A DNA stretch of 64,000 nucleotides from Uliginosibacterium paludis (GTDB lineage: Bacteria; Pseudomonadota; Gammaproteobacteria; Burkholderiales; Rhodocyclaceae). Below, in pieces: positions 11,192-21,603 of this stretch (position 1 is the first letter of the stretch; each line of letters starts with the position of its first letter). The position numbers and the translations under genes are program-made. The stretch lies in contig NZ_JBDIVF010000001.1 in assembly GCF_039631355.1 (NCBI RefSeq), positions 930,001 to 994,000 on the forward strand, written 5' to 3'. A model generated the notes under the pieces. The model was not told the origin of the DNA. It saw only the letters and a program-made list of their open reading frames with translations, and made no database searches.

Positions 11192-12139
11192 TCAGTTGTC
11201 GTAGGGCGCTTCCCGGTCCAGGATTTCACGTTGCCGCTGGATGAACTCCTGAGTGGAGTCGATGCCCCGCAACTGCAGAATGGTGTTGCGAACAGCGGCC
11301 TCCAACAGCACCGAGAGGTTACGGCCGGCCGCAACGGGCAGTACAACGCGACGAATGCGGACGCCGAGGATGTCCTGTGAATCATCGTCATCGAGCGAGA
11401 GTCGCAGCGGCTCATCCTGCCCGCTGCCGCGCCGCTGCAAATGGGCGATGAGCTTGAGCTTCATCTTGCGCCGGCAGGCCGTTTCGCCAAAGATCGTGCG
11501 GATGTTGAGAATGCCAAGCCCGCGCACCTCGAGAAAATCCTTCAGCAACTCCGGACAGCGCCCTTCGAGCACGCCTGCAGCGACCCGCGAGATTTCGACC
11601 ACATCGTCCGCCACCAGACCGTGACCGCGCGAAATGAGCTCCAGCGCAAGCTCTGATTTACCCGCGCCCGAGTCACCGGTGATGAGTACGCCGACACCCA
11701 GCACATCCATGAACACGCCATGCAGCGATATGCGCTCGGCCAGTGTGCGGGAAAGGTAGGCCCGCAGCACTTCGATCACGCGCGCGGACTCGAGCGGCGA
11801 GGCCATAACCGGCACCCCGGCAAGCTCGCAGGCTCGCCGGACGATGTCCGGCACTTCGCAGTCGTCCGCCACGATCACGCCAGGCGGGCGGGATGAGAGC
11901 ATGTCCTGCAGGTAATTTTCGAGGCGGGTTTTAGTCTGCCGGCGTGCCCAGGCGAACTCGGCCTCGCCCATGATCTGCAGGCGACTCGGGTGGATCAGGT
12001 TGAGGTGACCCACCAGGTCGGCAGGCCAGACCCGGTCATCCACCACGCTCAGGAAGGAATCGAGACGCCCTGCCACATGGCGCAGCTGCAAGGCTGCGCG
12101 ATTCGTTTCAAACAGCTGAGCTACGCTCGCTCGCCGCAT
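11192..12139 (-). CDS. hprK: HPr kinase/phosphorylase
   Basis: Bifunctional enzyme that phosphorylates and dephosphorylates Ser46 of HPr (315 aa). The N-terminal regulatory domain precedes the P-loop GDSGAGKS (155-162); H140 lies just before it. The family signature EVRGLGILNI and the following RKMKLKL segment lie in the C-terminal third. Its start overlaps the end of ptsN by 32 bases. The predicted substrate HPr, with a conserved Ser46, is encoded about 20 kb away at 32178-32447. In proteobacteria HprK usually serves regulation rather than Gram-positive-type catabolite repression. Confidence 0.96.
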   Translation of the reverse strand: MRRASVAQLFETNRAALQLRHVAGRLDSFLSVVDDRVWPADLVGHLNLIHPSRLQIMGEAEFAWARRQTKTRLENYLQDMLSSRPPGVIVADDCEVPDIVRRACELAGVPVMASPLESARVIEVLRAYLSRTLAERISLHGVFMDVLGVGVLITGDSGAGKSELALELISRGHGLVADDVVEISRVAAGVLEGRCPELLKDFLEVRGLGILNIRTIFGETACRRKMKLKLIAHLQRRGSGQDEPLRLSLDDDDSQDILGVRIRRVVLPVAAGRNLSVLLEAAVRNTILQLRGIDSTQEFIQRQREILDREAPYDN

Positions 12140-12593
12140 GGGTACTCCAGTTCTCGAACGCCTGCATCACGGCCGCTGCGTCCGGAGCAAGCAGCAGCAG
12201 GTCACGGAAAGATTTGTCGCTGAAACGCTGCGCCAGCTCCGCCAACAAGCGCAGGTGGGTTTCATTGGCTTGTTCGGGCACCAGCATGACAAAGAACAGG
12301 CGGACGGGCTCACCATCAGGCGCATCAAACGGCATCGGCGCAGCCGGCCGCACAAAAGCGCCGAGCGGCGCCTTGAGCCCCTTGATGCGCTGATGGGGGA
12401 TTGCGATTCCCATGCCCAGTGCTGTCGAACCCAGCGCCTCCCGCTGCTTGAGCCCGTCGCTGATCTTGCGGGCGGCAATCCCGCTGTCGCGCTCGAACAG
12501 ACCGCTGACCAGGGAAAACAGTTCGTCCCGGTTGCCGGTCGGCACATCCATGCAGACGCGGGGCAGGCTGAGAATGGAGGAAATCAGATCCAT
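12108..12593 (-). CDS. ptsN: PTS-Ntr enzyme IIA (EIIANtr)
   Basis: Phospho-carrier IIA protein of the nitrogen-related PTS (161 aa). The acceptor is H67 in MGIAIPHQRI. It receives phosphate from an HPr-type protein and regulates potassium, nitrogen and envelope functions rather than sugar import. It sits between hpf and hprK in the conserved rpoN-hpf-ptsN-hprK order. A small hairpin lies in the 133-base gap before it. Confidence 0.95.
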   Translation of the reverse strand: MDLISSILSLPRVCMDVPTGNRDELFSLVSGLFERDSGIAARKISDGLKQREALGSTALGMGIAIPHQRIKGLKAPLGAFVRPAAPMPFDAPDGEPVRLFFVMLVPEQANETHLRLLAELAQRFSDKSFRDLLLLAPDAAAVMQAFENWSTHAASERSSAV

Positions 12594-12613
12594 GCGGGCT
12601 CTAACAGCACAAC

Positions 12614-12639
12614 GGCGAGTCTCTCAAGGATGACTCGCC
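12614..12639 (-). terminator. Small hairpin between hpf and ptsN
   Basis: 7-bp perfect stem GGCGAGT/ACTCGCC with a 12-base loop in the hpf-ptsN gap. Without a T tract it may be an attenuator or mRNA processing site. Confidence 0.35.
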
Positions 12640-12726
12640 GCTATCAGGTTGCAATCTGGATGAAAGGTTTTCTTCATCCGCGGGTCACGGCCATTATATG
12701 CTGGCCCCGACCCGCTGTCGGAAGTT

Positions 12727-13059
12727 TCAGGTCGTACTCTCTGCGCCCTGCTGACGCTTCATGGAATCATGTCCGTGATCTGCCGCCTTCTCCTTGTGCT
12801 TGACGACCTGGCGGTCCAGCTTGTCGGCCATCGCATCAATGGCTGCATACAGATCGTCATCTTCGCTTTCGACATGAATGTCACGACCACGGACGTGAAC
12901 CGTGACTTCCGCACGCTGGCGGAGCTTCTGTACCGAGAGGATTACATGGGTCGCCGTGACATGGTCAAAATGGCGAATCACCCGATCGAGCTTGGAAATC
13001 ACATACTCGCGAAGAGCAGGGGTCACTTCCAGATGATGGCCGGTGATGTTGAGATTCAT
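12727..13059 (-). CDS. hpf: Ribosome hibernation-promoting factor
   Basis: Short HPF/YfiA protein (110 aa) that binds the 30S subunit and inactivates ribosomes in stationary phase. The family fold is clear: MNLNITGHHLEVTPALREYV at the N-terminus and the acidic HVESEDDDLYAAIDAMADKL helix region. I chose the ATG at 13059, preceded by AGGAG; the frame is open further upstream but has no homology there. It follows rpoN by 17 bases and is probably co-transcribed with it. Confidence 0.95.
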   Translation of the reverse strand: MNLNITGHHLEVTPALREYVISKLDRVIRHFDHVTATHVILSVQKLRQRAEVTVHVRGRDIHVESEDDDLYAAIDAMADKLDRQVVKHKEKAADHGHDSMKRQQGAESTT

Positions 13060-13076
13060 AAAGCACTCCTCTCCAG

Positions 13077-14585
13077 TTAGATCGACTTGCGCTGACTGAC
13101 CGGCGGGATGTTGAGAGACTCGCGATACTTTGCAATCGTACGACGTGCCACGACAATCCCCTGCTGGCCCAACAATTCGGCAATCCGCGCGTCCGACAGG
13201 GGTTTTTTCCCGTCTTCCGCGGCGACCAGCTGGCGAATCAGCGCCCGTATCGCCGTAGCCGAACATGCCCCACCGGTATCGGTGGACACATGGCTGCCGA
13301 AAAAGTATTTCAGTTCGAAGACACCCCGGGGACTGGCCATGTACTTCTGGGTGGTGACCCGGGAAACGGTGGATTCGTGGAGCTCAAGCTCCTCCGCGAT
13401 CTCCCGCAGGGTAAGGGGGCGCATGGCAACTTCGCCATGGTCGAAAAACTGTCGCTGCCGGTCCACAATGGCCTGCGAAACACGCAGGATCGTGTCGAAG
13501 CGCTGCTGCACATTCTTGATCAACCACTTTGCCTCCTGAAGCTGGGACGACAGTGAACTACTTACGCCCCTGTTCTGCTGGAGGATATCGGCGTAGACCC
13601 GATGGATACGCAAACGCGGCATGGCCTCAGGATTGAGGCTGACCGTCCAGCCGCTGCGCAGCTTGCGTACGACCACATCGGGAACTACGTAACGCGCTTC
13701 GACCTGCGCAAACTGGGCTCCAGGACGCGGATTCAGGCTGCAGATCAGATCCTGGGCGCTGCGCAGCGCATCATCACTGCAACCCAGCTTGCGCTTGAGG
13801 CGGGCGAAATCCCGCGCAGCCAGGAGTTCAAGATTGCCATCCGTAATCTGCAAGGCATGGCGACGGCTTTCGCTCTCGGGCAAGGCCTTGAGCTGCAGCG
13901 TCAGGCACTCCTGCAGGTTGCGCGCGCCAATCCCGGAAGGCTCGAGGTTCTGAACCTGCCGCAAGGCGATATTCAACTCATCGAGCTCAACCTCCCACTC
14001 GGCCGGAATCAGCGGCAGCAGCTCCTCGAGATCCTGCATGAGCAGACCATCCTCATCGAGCGCTTCGATGATGAACTGGACGAGTACGCGATCCCGGTCC
14101 GACAGCGGCATGAGCGCCACCTGTCCGAGCAGATGCTCGCGAAGCGATGTGGCCGCGGCCTGAAACTCCTGGAAATCGCTTTCGTCGTCGTCATTGTTGT
14201 TGCGCGACGAACCCTCGCTGCGCCACTCGGCGGCCTCGCCGATGTCGTCATCCGAAACGCTGTCATAGGCTTCGCCGATACTGTCTGGCATCTCGGTGAC
14301 ACCGGGCGTATCGGGAGCCTCGTCATCTCCGCCGGAAGACTGCCCGCGATCGCTGCTGAACTCCTCACCCGCCGTCGCGAGGCTGCCTTCGCTGCGATCC
14401 ACGACAGGCGCGACTTCCCCTTCTTCCTCGCCCCCCTCGCGCTCGAGCATCGGGTTTTCAAGCAGGATGCGCTCGATCTCCTGATTCAGTTCCAGCGTGG
14501 AAAGCTGAAGCAGCTTGATGGACTGTTGCAGCTGCGGGGTCAGCGCAAGCTGCTGGGACATTCGGAGCTGAAGCGAAGGTTTCAT
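13077..14585 (-). CDS. rpoN: RNA polymerase sigma-54 factor
   Basis: Alternative sigma factor for -24/-12 promoters (502 aa). Region I (residues 1-50, Gln/Leu-rich, MKPSLQLRMSQQLALTPQLQ) binds activators. An acidic region II (about 55-145) follows, then the core-binding domain. The C-terminal RpoN box is intact (ARRTIAKYRE near 480), with the helix-turn-helix before it. It lies between lptB and hpf. Its usual partners, enhancer-binding proteins, are not in this window unless NtrX counts, and that protein lacks the ATPase motifs. Confidence 0.97.
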   Translation of the reverse strand: MKPSLQLRMSQQLALTPQLQQSIKLLQLSTLELNQEIERILLENPMLEREGGEEEGEVAPVVDRSEGSLATAGEEFSSDRGQSSGGDDEAPDTPGVTEMPDSIGEAYDSVSDDDIGEAAEWRSEGSSRNNNDDDESDFQEFQAAATSLREHLLGQVALMPLSDRDRVLVQFIIEALDEDGLLMQDLEELLPLIPAEWEVELDELNIALRQVQNLEPSGIGARNLQECLTLQLKALPESESRRHALQITDGNLELLAARDFARLKRKLGCSDDALRSAQDLICSLNPRPGAQFAQVEARYVVPDVVVRKLRSGWTVSLNPEAMPRLRIHRVYADILQQNRGVSSSLSSQLQEAKWLIKNVQQRFDTILRVSQAIVDRQRQFFDHGEVAMRPLTLREIAEELELHESTVSRVTTQKYMASPRGVFELKYFFGSHVSTDTGGACSATAIRALIRQLVAAEDGKKPLSDARIAELLGQQGIVVARRTIAKYRESLNIPPVSQRKSI

Positions 14586-14615
14586 GCGCCAGGCAAAAGA
14601 GGTGAAAGGGCGAAA

Positions 14616-15341
14616 TCAGAGTCTGAAGTGCTCACCGAGATAGACCTGTCGGACCTGGTCGTTCTGGATGATGTGCTCAGGCGTCCCACCGGCCAGCACC
14701 TCGCCGGTATTGATGATATAGGCATGGTCACAAATGCCAAGCGTCTCGCGGACATTGTGATCAGTGATCAGCACGCCAATCCCGCGTGCCTTGAGATACC
14801 CGATGATTTTCTGGATGTCGATCACGGCGATCGGGTCGACACCGGCAAAAGGTTCGTCAAGCAGGATCAGGCGCGGTCGTGTGGCAAGCGCGCGGGCAAT
14901 TTCGACGCGCCGTCGCTCACCACCGGAGAGCGACATGGCCGTAGCCTCGCGCAAGTGACCGATATTGAGTTCTTCGAGCAACTCGTCGAGTCGCTTGTCC
15001 ATTTCGGCCTTGCCCAGCTTCTGCAGCTCCAGCACGGCCATGATGTTTTCGGAAACCGAGAGCTTGCGGAAAACGGAGTTCTCCTGCGGCAGATAGGACA
15101 GCCCCTGCTGCGCACGCTTGTGCATCGGCCAGTGCGTGAGCTCCGTGCCGTCAAGATGGATGCTGCCGCCGTCGGCTCGAACGAGGCCAACGATCATGTA
15201 GAAACAGGTCGTCTTGCCTGCACCATTGGGGCCCAGCAGACCCACCACCTCACCACTGCCCACCTGGAAAGAAACATCCTGCACGACCGTGCGGGACTTG
15301 TAGCGCTTCTTCAGGTTACTGACCCTCAGCAGACTCATCAA
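14616..15341 (-). CDS. lptB: LPS transport ATP-binding protein LptB
   Basis: ATPase of the LptB2FG complex that extracts lipopolysaccharide from the inner membrane (241 aa). Walker A GPNGAGKTT is near residue 38, the Q-loop LPQENSVF near 85, signature LSGGERRRVEIARA near 140, Walker B RLILLDEPFAGVDP near 158, and the switch His in ITDHNVRE. The start overlaps recX by 26 bases. The usual upstream neighbours lptC and lptA are absent, replaced here by recA-recX. Confidence 0.95.
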   Translation of the reverse strand: MMSLLRVSNLKKRYKSRTVVQDVSFQVGSGEVVGLLGPNGAGKTTCFYMIVGLVRADGGSIHLDGTELTHWPMHKRAQQGLSYLPQENSVFRKLSVSENIMAVLELQKLGKAEMDKRLDELLEELNIGHLREATAMSLSGGERRRVEIARALATRPRLILLDEPFAGVDPIAVIDIQKIIGYLKARGIGVLITDHNVRETLGICDHAYIINTGEVLAGGTPEHIIQNDQVRQVYLGEHFRL

Positions 15342-15786
15342 ACGGCTCTTTCAACAATTTCCGGATTACATCGACCGCAAATCCTCTTGCTTGCATGAAA
15401 CGCGCCTGGCGCGCCCACTCCTTGCGATCCTGCGGTATCTGACCAAACTTGCGGGCCCAGATGGCGCGTGCGCGATCCAGTTCGTCCGCGGGCAGTGTCT
15501 CGCCCATCGCATCCGCTGCCAGCTCTGAGGCGACACCGCGCTCTTCGAGCTCGCGCCGGATCCGCCCCGCGCCGAAGCGCCCGCCCCGGCTCCTGACAAA
15601 ACTTTCGGCAAACCGCTGATCCGACTGGAAACCGCTCTCCTGCATGCGATCGAGCACGGCTTCCACATCATCGCCTTCCTGTGCTTTCGACGCCAGCTTC
15701 CGTCGCAATTCCTCACGCGAATGCTCGCGATTCGCAAGCATTCGCAAGGCCCTGGCGGCAAGCGAGCCAGACCCGGGCGGCTTCAT
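15316..15786 (-). CDS. recX: Regulatory protein RecX
   Basis: Modulator of RecA filament growth (156 aa). The three-helix repeats begin ALRMLANREHSREELRRKL and repeat in the middle (FGAGRIRRELEERGV) and at the C-terminus (EWARQARFMQARGF). It begins three bases after the recA stop and overlaps lptB at its end, so recA-recX-lptB is one tightly packed unit. Confidence 0.94.
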   Translation of the reverse strand: MKPPGSGSLAARALRMLANREHSREELRRKLASKAQEGDDVEAVLDRMQESGFQSDQRFAESFVRSRGGRFGAGRIRRELEERGVASELAADAMGETLPADELDRARAIWARKFGQIPQDRKEWARQARFMQARGFAVDVIRKLLKEPFDESAEGQ

Positions 15787-15789
15787 CCC

Positions 15790-16809
<1,020 letters not shown>

Positions 16810-16902
16810 TGAACCGATCTCCTGAAGATGAATTTGATTATGGCACAGAGCTTGCGTGAGCGACCGGCCATCAAGCCCGGGCCGCGCAGTCTCGCCGGAA
16901 AG

Positions 16903-16937
16903 CTGTATGAATATACACCACGAAGGACTTGTGACAA
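16903..16937 (-). promoter_or_regulatory. recA promoter with LexA/SOS box
   Basis: On the minus strand a -35 TTGTCA (16937-16932) and -10 TATATT (16915-16910) are spaced by 16 bases; each matches consensus at 5 of 6. A LexA-type palindrome (16918-16903, GTGT-N8-ACAG, one mismatch from CTGT-N8-ACAG) overlaps the -10. The predicted leader to the recA ATG is about 94 bases. This arrangement is what is expected for SOS repression of recA. Confidence 0.7.
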
Positions 16938-17056
16938 CAGCCGTGCGGAATGCAACGTCAAGGTGCGTTAAGAGCCTTGGCGTGACGCAGCCAGTTCAGC
17001 GAAGATCAACGCATCGCAGTGTCCTCACAACTCAGGCCCATGGCGGAAACGCCAGG

Positions 17057-18427
17057 ATGAAAACGATGCCCCGCACCCCGCTTGTCCTGCTGCTTGTCCT
17101 TTCCGGATTGCTCGCGGCATGTCAGAAACATGATTCCGCTGCAGAAAAACAGCAAGACAGCAACGCCTCCGCTTCGTCCCGCGGGCAGAGTGATCGCGGC
17201 AACCGCATCCAGGTCGTCACCACGACCCGAAGCCGTGTCGAAACCGTTCCGCTGATGATCGAAGCCCAGGGCAATGTGCTGGCGCTGGATGAAGTGGACA
17301 TCCGTCCGCAGAAGAACGGCATGATCACCGGGATCCATTTCCGGGAAGGTCAGGAGCTCAAGGCCGGGCAGCTGCTTTTCACGCTGGACGCGCGGGACGA
17401 CGCCGCCAACGTCGGCAAGGCCGAAGCCGCCGTGGCCAGCGCGGACGCCGGCGTCGCGATCGCCCGACGGGATCTCGCCCGCTCTCAGGAACTCTTCGAG
17501 AAGCAGTACATCGCGCCGTCAGCGCTCGACACCTCGCGCAACCGTCTCGACACCGCGCTCGCAAACCTGGGCCAGGCCAAGGCGGCGCTCGAGCAGGCGC
17601 GTGTCAGCCAGTCCTACACACGCATCACCGCGCCCTTCGACGGCCGCGCCGGCGTGATCAACGTGCGCCCCGGCAGTCTGGTGACGTCGAACTCCACCGC
17701 GACATCGATGGTGAAGCTCACCCGCATGAATCCGATCGGCGTGAGCTTCTCCATCAGCGAACGCGACATGCCGCCGCTGCTCGAAGCCCTGCGCAAGGGC
17801 AGCGTGCGACTCTCCGCCCGTACCAATGCGCAGGCCACGCTGAAGGGCGAAGTGATTTTCGTCGACAGCAATGTGGACAAGGCTTCCGGCACGCTGCTGG
17901 TGAAAGGTCGCCTCGATAACCGCGAGCGCCTCGTCTGGCCCGGCCAGTTCGTGAATGTCTCGGTTGAAGCAGGGGAGCTGCGCGACGTGGTCGTACTGCC
18001 GGCCCAGGCCGTCGTGAACGGGCCAAACAACCGTTTTGTCTATTCGGTGGGCGACGACCAGACCGTCGAACCGAAGCCGGTTGAAGTCCTCCGCATTGCC
18101 AACCAGAAAGCCGTTGTCTCGGGGATTCCCGGCGGCCTGAAAATCGTCCAGGAAGGCACGCAGAACCTGCGGCCGGGCGCAAAGATCCAGGAGTCGGGCA
18201 ACGGCAAACGCGAGGACGGTGGCCGCAGGAAGGATGGCGGGCCGCGCGGAGAAGCCTCGGCCCCGGCGGCCGCAGACAAGGCCGGCGCGGCCGGCGGTGT
18301 CGAGATTCCGGCGGGTTTCCAGCCGAGAGACCCGGAGCGCTGGGCCAACGCGAATGACGATCAGAAGCGGGAAATCATCGCGCGCTGGCGCGAGCGTCAG
18401 GCAGCCAAGGCATCGGGGGCGCAATGA
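17057..18427 (+). CDS. RND efflux periplasmic adaptor lipoprotein (MFP)
   Basis: Membrane-fusion protein linking an inner-membrane RND pump to an outer-membrane channel (456 aa). The ATG at 17057 gives a lipoprotein signal with lipobox LLAAC (C22); the frame is open further upstream without support. Barrel-sandwich/lipoyl halves flank an alpha-helical hairpin (about 130-200), then beta-barrel and membrane-proximal domains. The C-terminal 70 residues are an unusual Gly/Arg/Ala-rich charged tail. The stop overlaps the pump start (ATGA). No outer-membrane factor gene is present. Confidence 0.9.
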   Translation: MKTMPRTPLVLLLVLSGLLAACQKHDSAAEKQQDSNASASSRGQSDRGNRIQVVTTTRSRVETVPLMIEAQGNVLALDEVDIRPQKNGMITGIHFREGQELKAGQLLFTLDARDDAANVGKAEAAVASADAGVAIARRDLARSQELFEKQYIAPSALDTSRNRLDTALANLGQAKAALEQARVSQSYTRITAPFDGRAGVINVRPGSLVTSNSTATSMVKLTRMNPIGVSFSISERDMPPLLEALRKGSVRLSARTNAQATLKGEVIFVDSNVDKASGTLLVKGRLDNRERLVWPGQFVNVSVEAGELRDVVVLPAQAVVNGPNNRFVYSVGDDQTVEPKPVEVLRIANQKAVVSGIPGGLKIVQEGTQNLRPGAKIQESGNGKREDGGRRKDGGPRGEASAPAAADKAGAAGGVEIPAGFQPRDPERWANANDDQKREIIARWRERQAAKASGAQ

Positions 18428-21400
18428 GGCTCTCCGAACAGAGTATCCACCGACCGGTAGCCACCACGCTGCTGTGGCTGTCGGTCATGCTGGCCGGTCT
18501 GGCCGCGTGGTTTCAGCTGCCCATCGCGGCGCTGCCTTCTTTCAACCAGCCGATCATCCAGGTCAGCGCGAGCCTGCCGGGCGCCAACCCGGAAACCATG
18601 GCGTCCTCGGTGGCCACAGTGCTGGAGCGCCAGTTCTCGACGATCTCCGGCCTCAAGATGATGACGTCGAGCAGCCAGCTTGGCAGCACCTCGATCACGC
18701 TGGAATTCATTCCCTCGCGCGACATCGATGCCGCGTCGGTCGACGTGCAGGCCGCCATCATGCGGGCCAACCGTCAGCTGCCCAAAGACATGACCAATCC
18801 GCCGAGCTACCGCAAGGTCAATCCGGCAGATGACCCCATCCTGTTCATCACCCTCGACTCACCCTCGATCTCGCTCGACCAGCTCAACGACTACGCCGAC
18901 AACCTGATCTCGCCCACGCTCTCCACGCTGGACGGCGTGGCCCAGGTGTCGATCAACGGCCAGAAGCGCTATGCCGTGCGCATCACCGTCGACCCCGCCC
19001 GGCTGGCGGCACGCGACCTCTCGATCGGCGAGCTGTCGACCGCACTCGCCGCGGCGAACTCCAACACGCCGATGGGCTCGTTCGAGGGCAAGCGGCAGAC
19101 CCTGGTCATCTCGGCCAACGACCAGCTCATGAATGCAAGAGATTTCTCGCGCATGATCGTGGCGGTGAAGAACGGGCAGCCGGTGCGCCTCACGGATGTG
19201 GCCACGGTGGAAGACAGCGTCGAGAACATCAAGAGCGCCAGCTGGGTCAATGGCAAGCGCGGCATCAACCTGCAGGTGCTGCGTCAGCCCAGTGCCAACA
19301 CGGTGGCCGTGGTCGACGCGGTTCGCGCGGCCATCCCCAAGCTGCAATCCCAGCTGCCCGAGTCGGTCGACATCCAGATCCTCAACGACCGCTCCACGTC
19401 CATCCGCGATTCGATCCACGACGTCAGCCTCACGATGCTGCTGACCATCGGGCTCGTGATGCTGGTCATCCTGATGTTTCTGCGCCGGCTCTCGGCAACA
19501 CTGATCCCGTCTGTTTCGCTGCCGGCCTCGCTTCTGGGCACCTTCGGCCTGATGCTCTGGTACGGCTACAGCCTCAACAACATTTCGCTGATGGGGCTGA
19601 CGATCGCCATCGGTCTGGTGGTGGATGACGCCATCGTGGTGCTGGAAAACATCGTGCGCCACATCGAGAACGGCGAGAAACCCTTCCACGCGGCCGTGCG
19701 CGGTGTGCGGGAAGTCGGCTTCACGGTGGTCTCGATCTCGGTGTCGCTGGTGGCCGTGTTCATCCCCATCTTCTTCATGCCGGGCACCATCGGCCTGATG
19801 TTCCACGAGTTCGCGATCGTGGTGACACTGTCGATTGCGGTCTCCGCCCTCGCAGCACTGACCATCATCCCGATGCTCGCGGCGCGCTTCGTGCGCCACG
19901 GTCATGACGACGTCAAGACCCCCTGGTGGAGCCGGGCCTTCGAGCGCATGTTCGATGGCGTGCTCGGCGCCTATACCCGCAGCCTCGCCTGGACGCTCGG
20001 CAAGCGCTGGCTCATGCTGCTGCTCGCACTGGCCACCTGCGTGGGAACCGTCTGGCTCTACCTGATCATGCCAAAGGGATTTTTCCCGGACGAGGACATC
20101 AGCCAGGTTCGCGCGCCGGTCACGCCCGCCCAGGACATGTCCTGGGAAGCCACCCGGGATCTGGTGCTCCGCTATGACGAGAAAATCCGCGCCAATCCTG
20201 CCGTACTCGACGTAGTCTCGAACATGAACAGCAGCGGCAATCGCGGCTTCCTCTTCATCACGCTCAAGCCCAAGGGCGAGCGGCCGGCGATGAAGGAAGT
20301 GCTCGATCAGCTGCGCAAGGACACGGCCGGCATCGCAGGCGGCCAGGTCTCGTTCTCGGCCATCCAGAACCTGCGCCTAGGTGGCCGCAGCGCGAATGCC
20401 CGCTTCCAGTATACGCTGCAATCGGTCGACTACGACCTGGTCGCCAACCAGGCCGAACGCATGCAGCGCCGGCTGCGCGAATCGCCCTTGCTGAAAGACA
20501 TCAACTCGGATGCCGAGCGGCGCGCGATCCAGGCACGGCTCGTCATCGACCGCGACCAGGCCCTGGCGCTCGGCGTCGACATGCAGAGCCTGCGCAATGT
20601 GCTCAACGCCTCCTTCGGCGAGCGCCAGGTCACCACGATCTATGCGCCGCAGGACAACTTCCCGGTCCTGCTGCAATGGGACGAAAAGTACCGTGCGGAC
20701 GAGAGCGGGCTGGAGTTTCTGCGCGTGCGCTCCAAGACCGGACAGCTCGTCCCGGTCACCGCCTTCTCGCGCATCGAGCGCGCCTCGGTCAACAACACCG
20801 TCAACCACCAGGGGCAGATCGCGGCGGTCACGCTGTCCTTCAATCTGGCGCAGGACGTCACGCTTTCGCAGGCCATCGAGGAAGTCACCCGCATCAAGAA
20901 CGAAATGGCCATGCCGGCCAACGTGTTCGGCTCCTTCGCGGGCGACGCCGCGGTGTATCAGGATTCGCAGAACAGCCAGCTGTGGCTGATCCTCATCGCC
21001 ATCGCGGTCATCTATGTGGTGCTGGGCGTGCTGTATGAAAGCTGGATTCACCCGGTCACCATCCTCGCCGGCATTCCTTCCGCAGCGGTAGGCGCCCTGC
21101 TCTCGCTGCGGCTCGCCGGGCTGGAGCTCACCTTCATTGCCATGGTGGGCATCCTGCTCCTGATCGGGATCGTGAAGAAGAACGCGATCATGATGATCGA
21201 CTTCGCACTCGAAGCGCAGCGCACGGAACACCTGTCGCCCGAGAAGGCGATTTCGGAAGCCAGCCGGCTGCGCTTCCGCCCGATCATGATGACGACGCTG
21301 GCCGCGATCATGGGCGCCCTGCCGATCGCGCTGGGCATCGGCGCCGGCGCCGAACTGCGCCAGCCGATGGGGGTCGCCATCGTCGGTGGGCTGATCTTCT

Positions 21401-21498
21401 CCCAGCTGATCACGCTCTACATCACACCGGCGCTCTTCCTCTCCTTCGACTGGCTGCAGCACAAGCTGGGGCTGTCCGGCAAGCACAGGCAGCACTGA
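18424..21498 (+). CDS. RND multidrug-type efflux transporter (HAE-1 family)
   Basis: Proton-driven inner-membrane pump (1024 aa) with the standard duplicated 12-helix layout: TM1 near 15-35, a large periplasmic loop, a TM block about 335-540, a second loop, and a TM block about 855-1015. The relay aspartates are present as GLVVDDAIVVLENI (D401, D402). The sequence is closest in style to MdtB/MexF-type drug exporters; the substrate cannot be told from sequence. Coupled to the adaptor gene by ATGA. Confidence 0.93.
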   Translation: MRLSEQSIHRPVATTLLWLSVMLAGLAAWFQLPIAALPSFNQPIIQVSASLPGANPETMASSVATVLERQFSTISGLKMMTSSSQLGSTSITLEFIPSRDIDAASVDVQAAIMRANRQLPKDMTNPPSYRKVNPADDPILFITLDSPSISLDQLNDYADNLISPTLSTLDGVAQVSINGQKRYAVRITVDPARLAARDLSIGELSTALAAANSNTPMGSFEGKRQTLVISANDQLMNARDFSRMIVAVKNGQPVRLTDVATVEDSVENIKSASWVNGKRGINLQVLRQPSANTVAVVDAVRAAIPKLQSQLPESVDIQILNDRSTSIRDSIHDVSLTMLLTIGLVMLVILMFLRRLSATLIPSVSLPASLLGTFGLMLWYGYSLNNISLMGLTIAIGLVVDDAIVVLENIVRHIENGEKPFHAAVRGVREVGFTVVSISVSLVAVFIPIFFMPGTIGLMFHEFAIVVTLSIAVSALAALTIIPMLAARFVRHGHDDVKTPWWSRAFERMFDGVLGAYTRSLAWTLGKRWLMLLLALATCVGTVWLYLIMPKGFFPDEDISQVRAPVTPAQDMSWEATRDLVLRYDEKIRANPAVLDVVSNMNSSGNRGFLFITLKPKGERPAMKEVLDQLRKDTAGIAGGQVSFSAIQNLRLGGRSANARFQYTLQSVDYDLVANQAERMQRRLRESPLLKDINSDAERRAIQARLVIDRDQALALGVDMQSLRNVLNASFGERQVTTIYAPQDNFPVLLQWDEKYRADESGLEFLRVRSKTGQLVPVTAFSRIERASVNNTVNHQGQIAAVTLSFNLAQDVTLSQAIEEVTRIKNEMAMPANVFGSFAGDAAVYQDSQNSQLWLILIAIAVIYVVLGVLYESWIHPVTILAGIPSAAVGALLSLRLAGLELTFIAMVGILLLIGIVKKNAIMMIDFALEAQRTEHLSPEKAISEASRLRFRPIMMTTLAAIMGALPIALGIGAGAELRQPMGVAIVGGLIFSQLITLYITPALFLSFDWLQHKLGLSGKHRQH

Positions 21499-21502
21499 GC
21501 TC

Positions 21503-21523
21503 GGGAGTCGGGAGTCGGGAGTC
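21503..21523 (+). repeat. Three tandem GGGAGTC heptamers
   Basis: Three perfect copies of GGGAGTC lie head to tail just after the efflux pump stop, followed by a partial copy. A short simple repeat with no evident function; a possible slippage site. Confidence 0.8.
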
Positions 21524-21565
21524 GGTCAAATTGTCCGTAAGCACCAGCCCGGGCGAAGACTCCCG

Positions 21566-21590
21566 CGTAAGATGGGAAACCCATCTTACG
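21566..21590 (+). repeat. Perfect 11-bp inverted repeat before the NYN gene
   Basis: CGTAAGATGGG, loop AAA, CCCATCTTACG: a very stable hairpin ending 13 bases before the ATG at 21604. It lies at the ribosome-binding site and could be a translational control element, the terminator of the upstream efflux operon, or a protein-binding palindrome. Confidence 0.8.
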
Positions 21591-21603
21591 GCCAGGGACT
21601 GCC

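Noticed and set aside
13602..15398. 598-codon plus-strand frame over rpoN and lptB
   Set aside because: Antisense to rpoN and lptB, both with intact catalytic or signature motifs.
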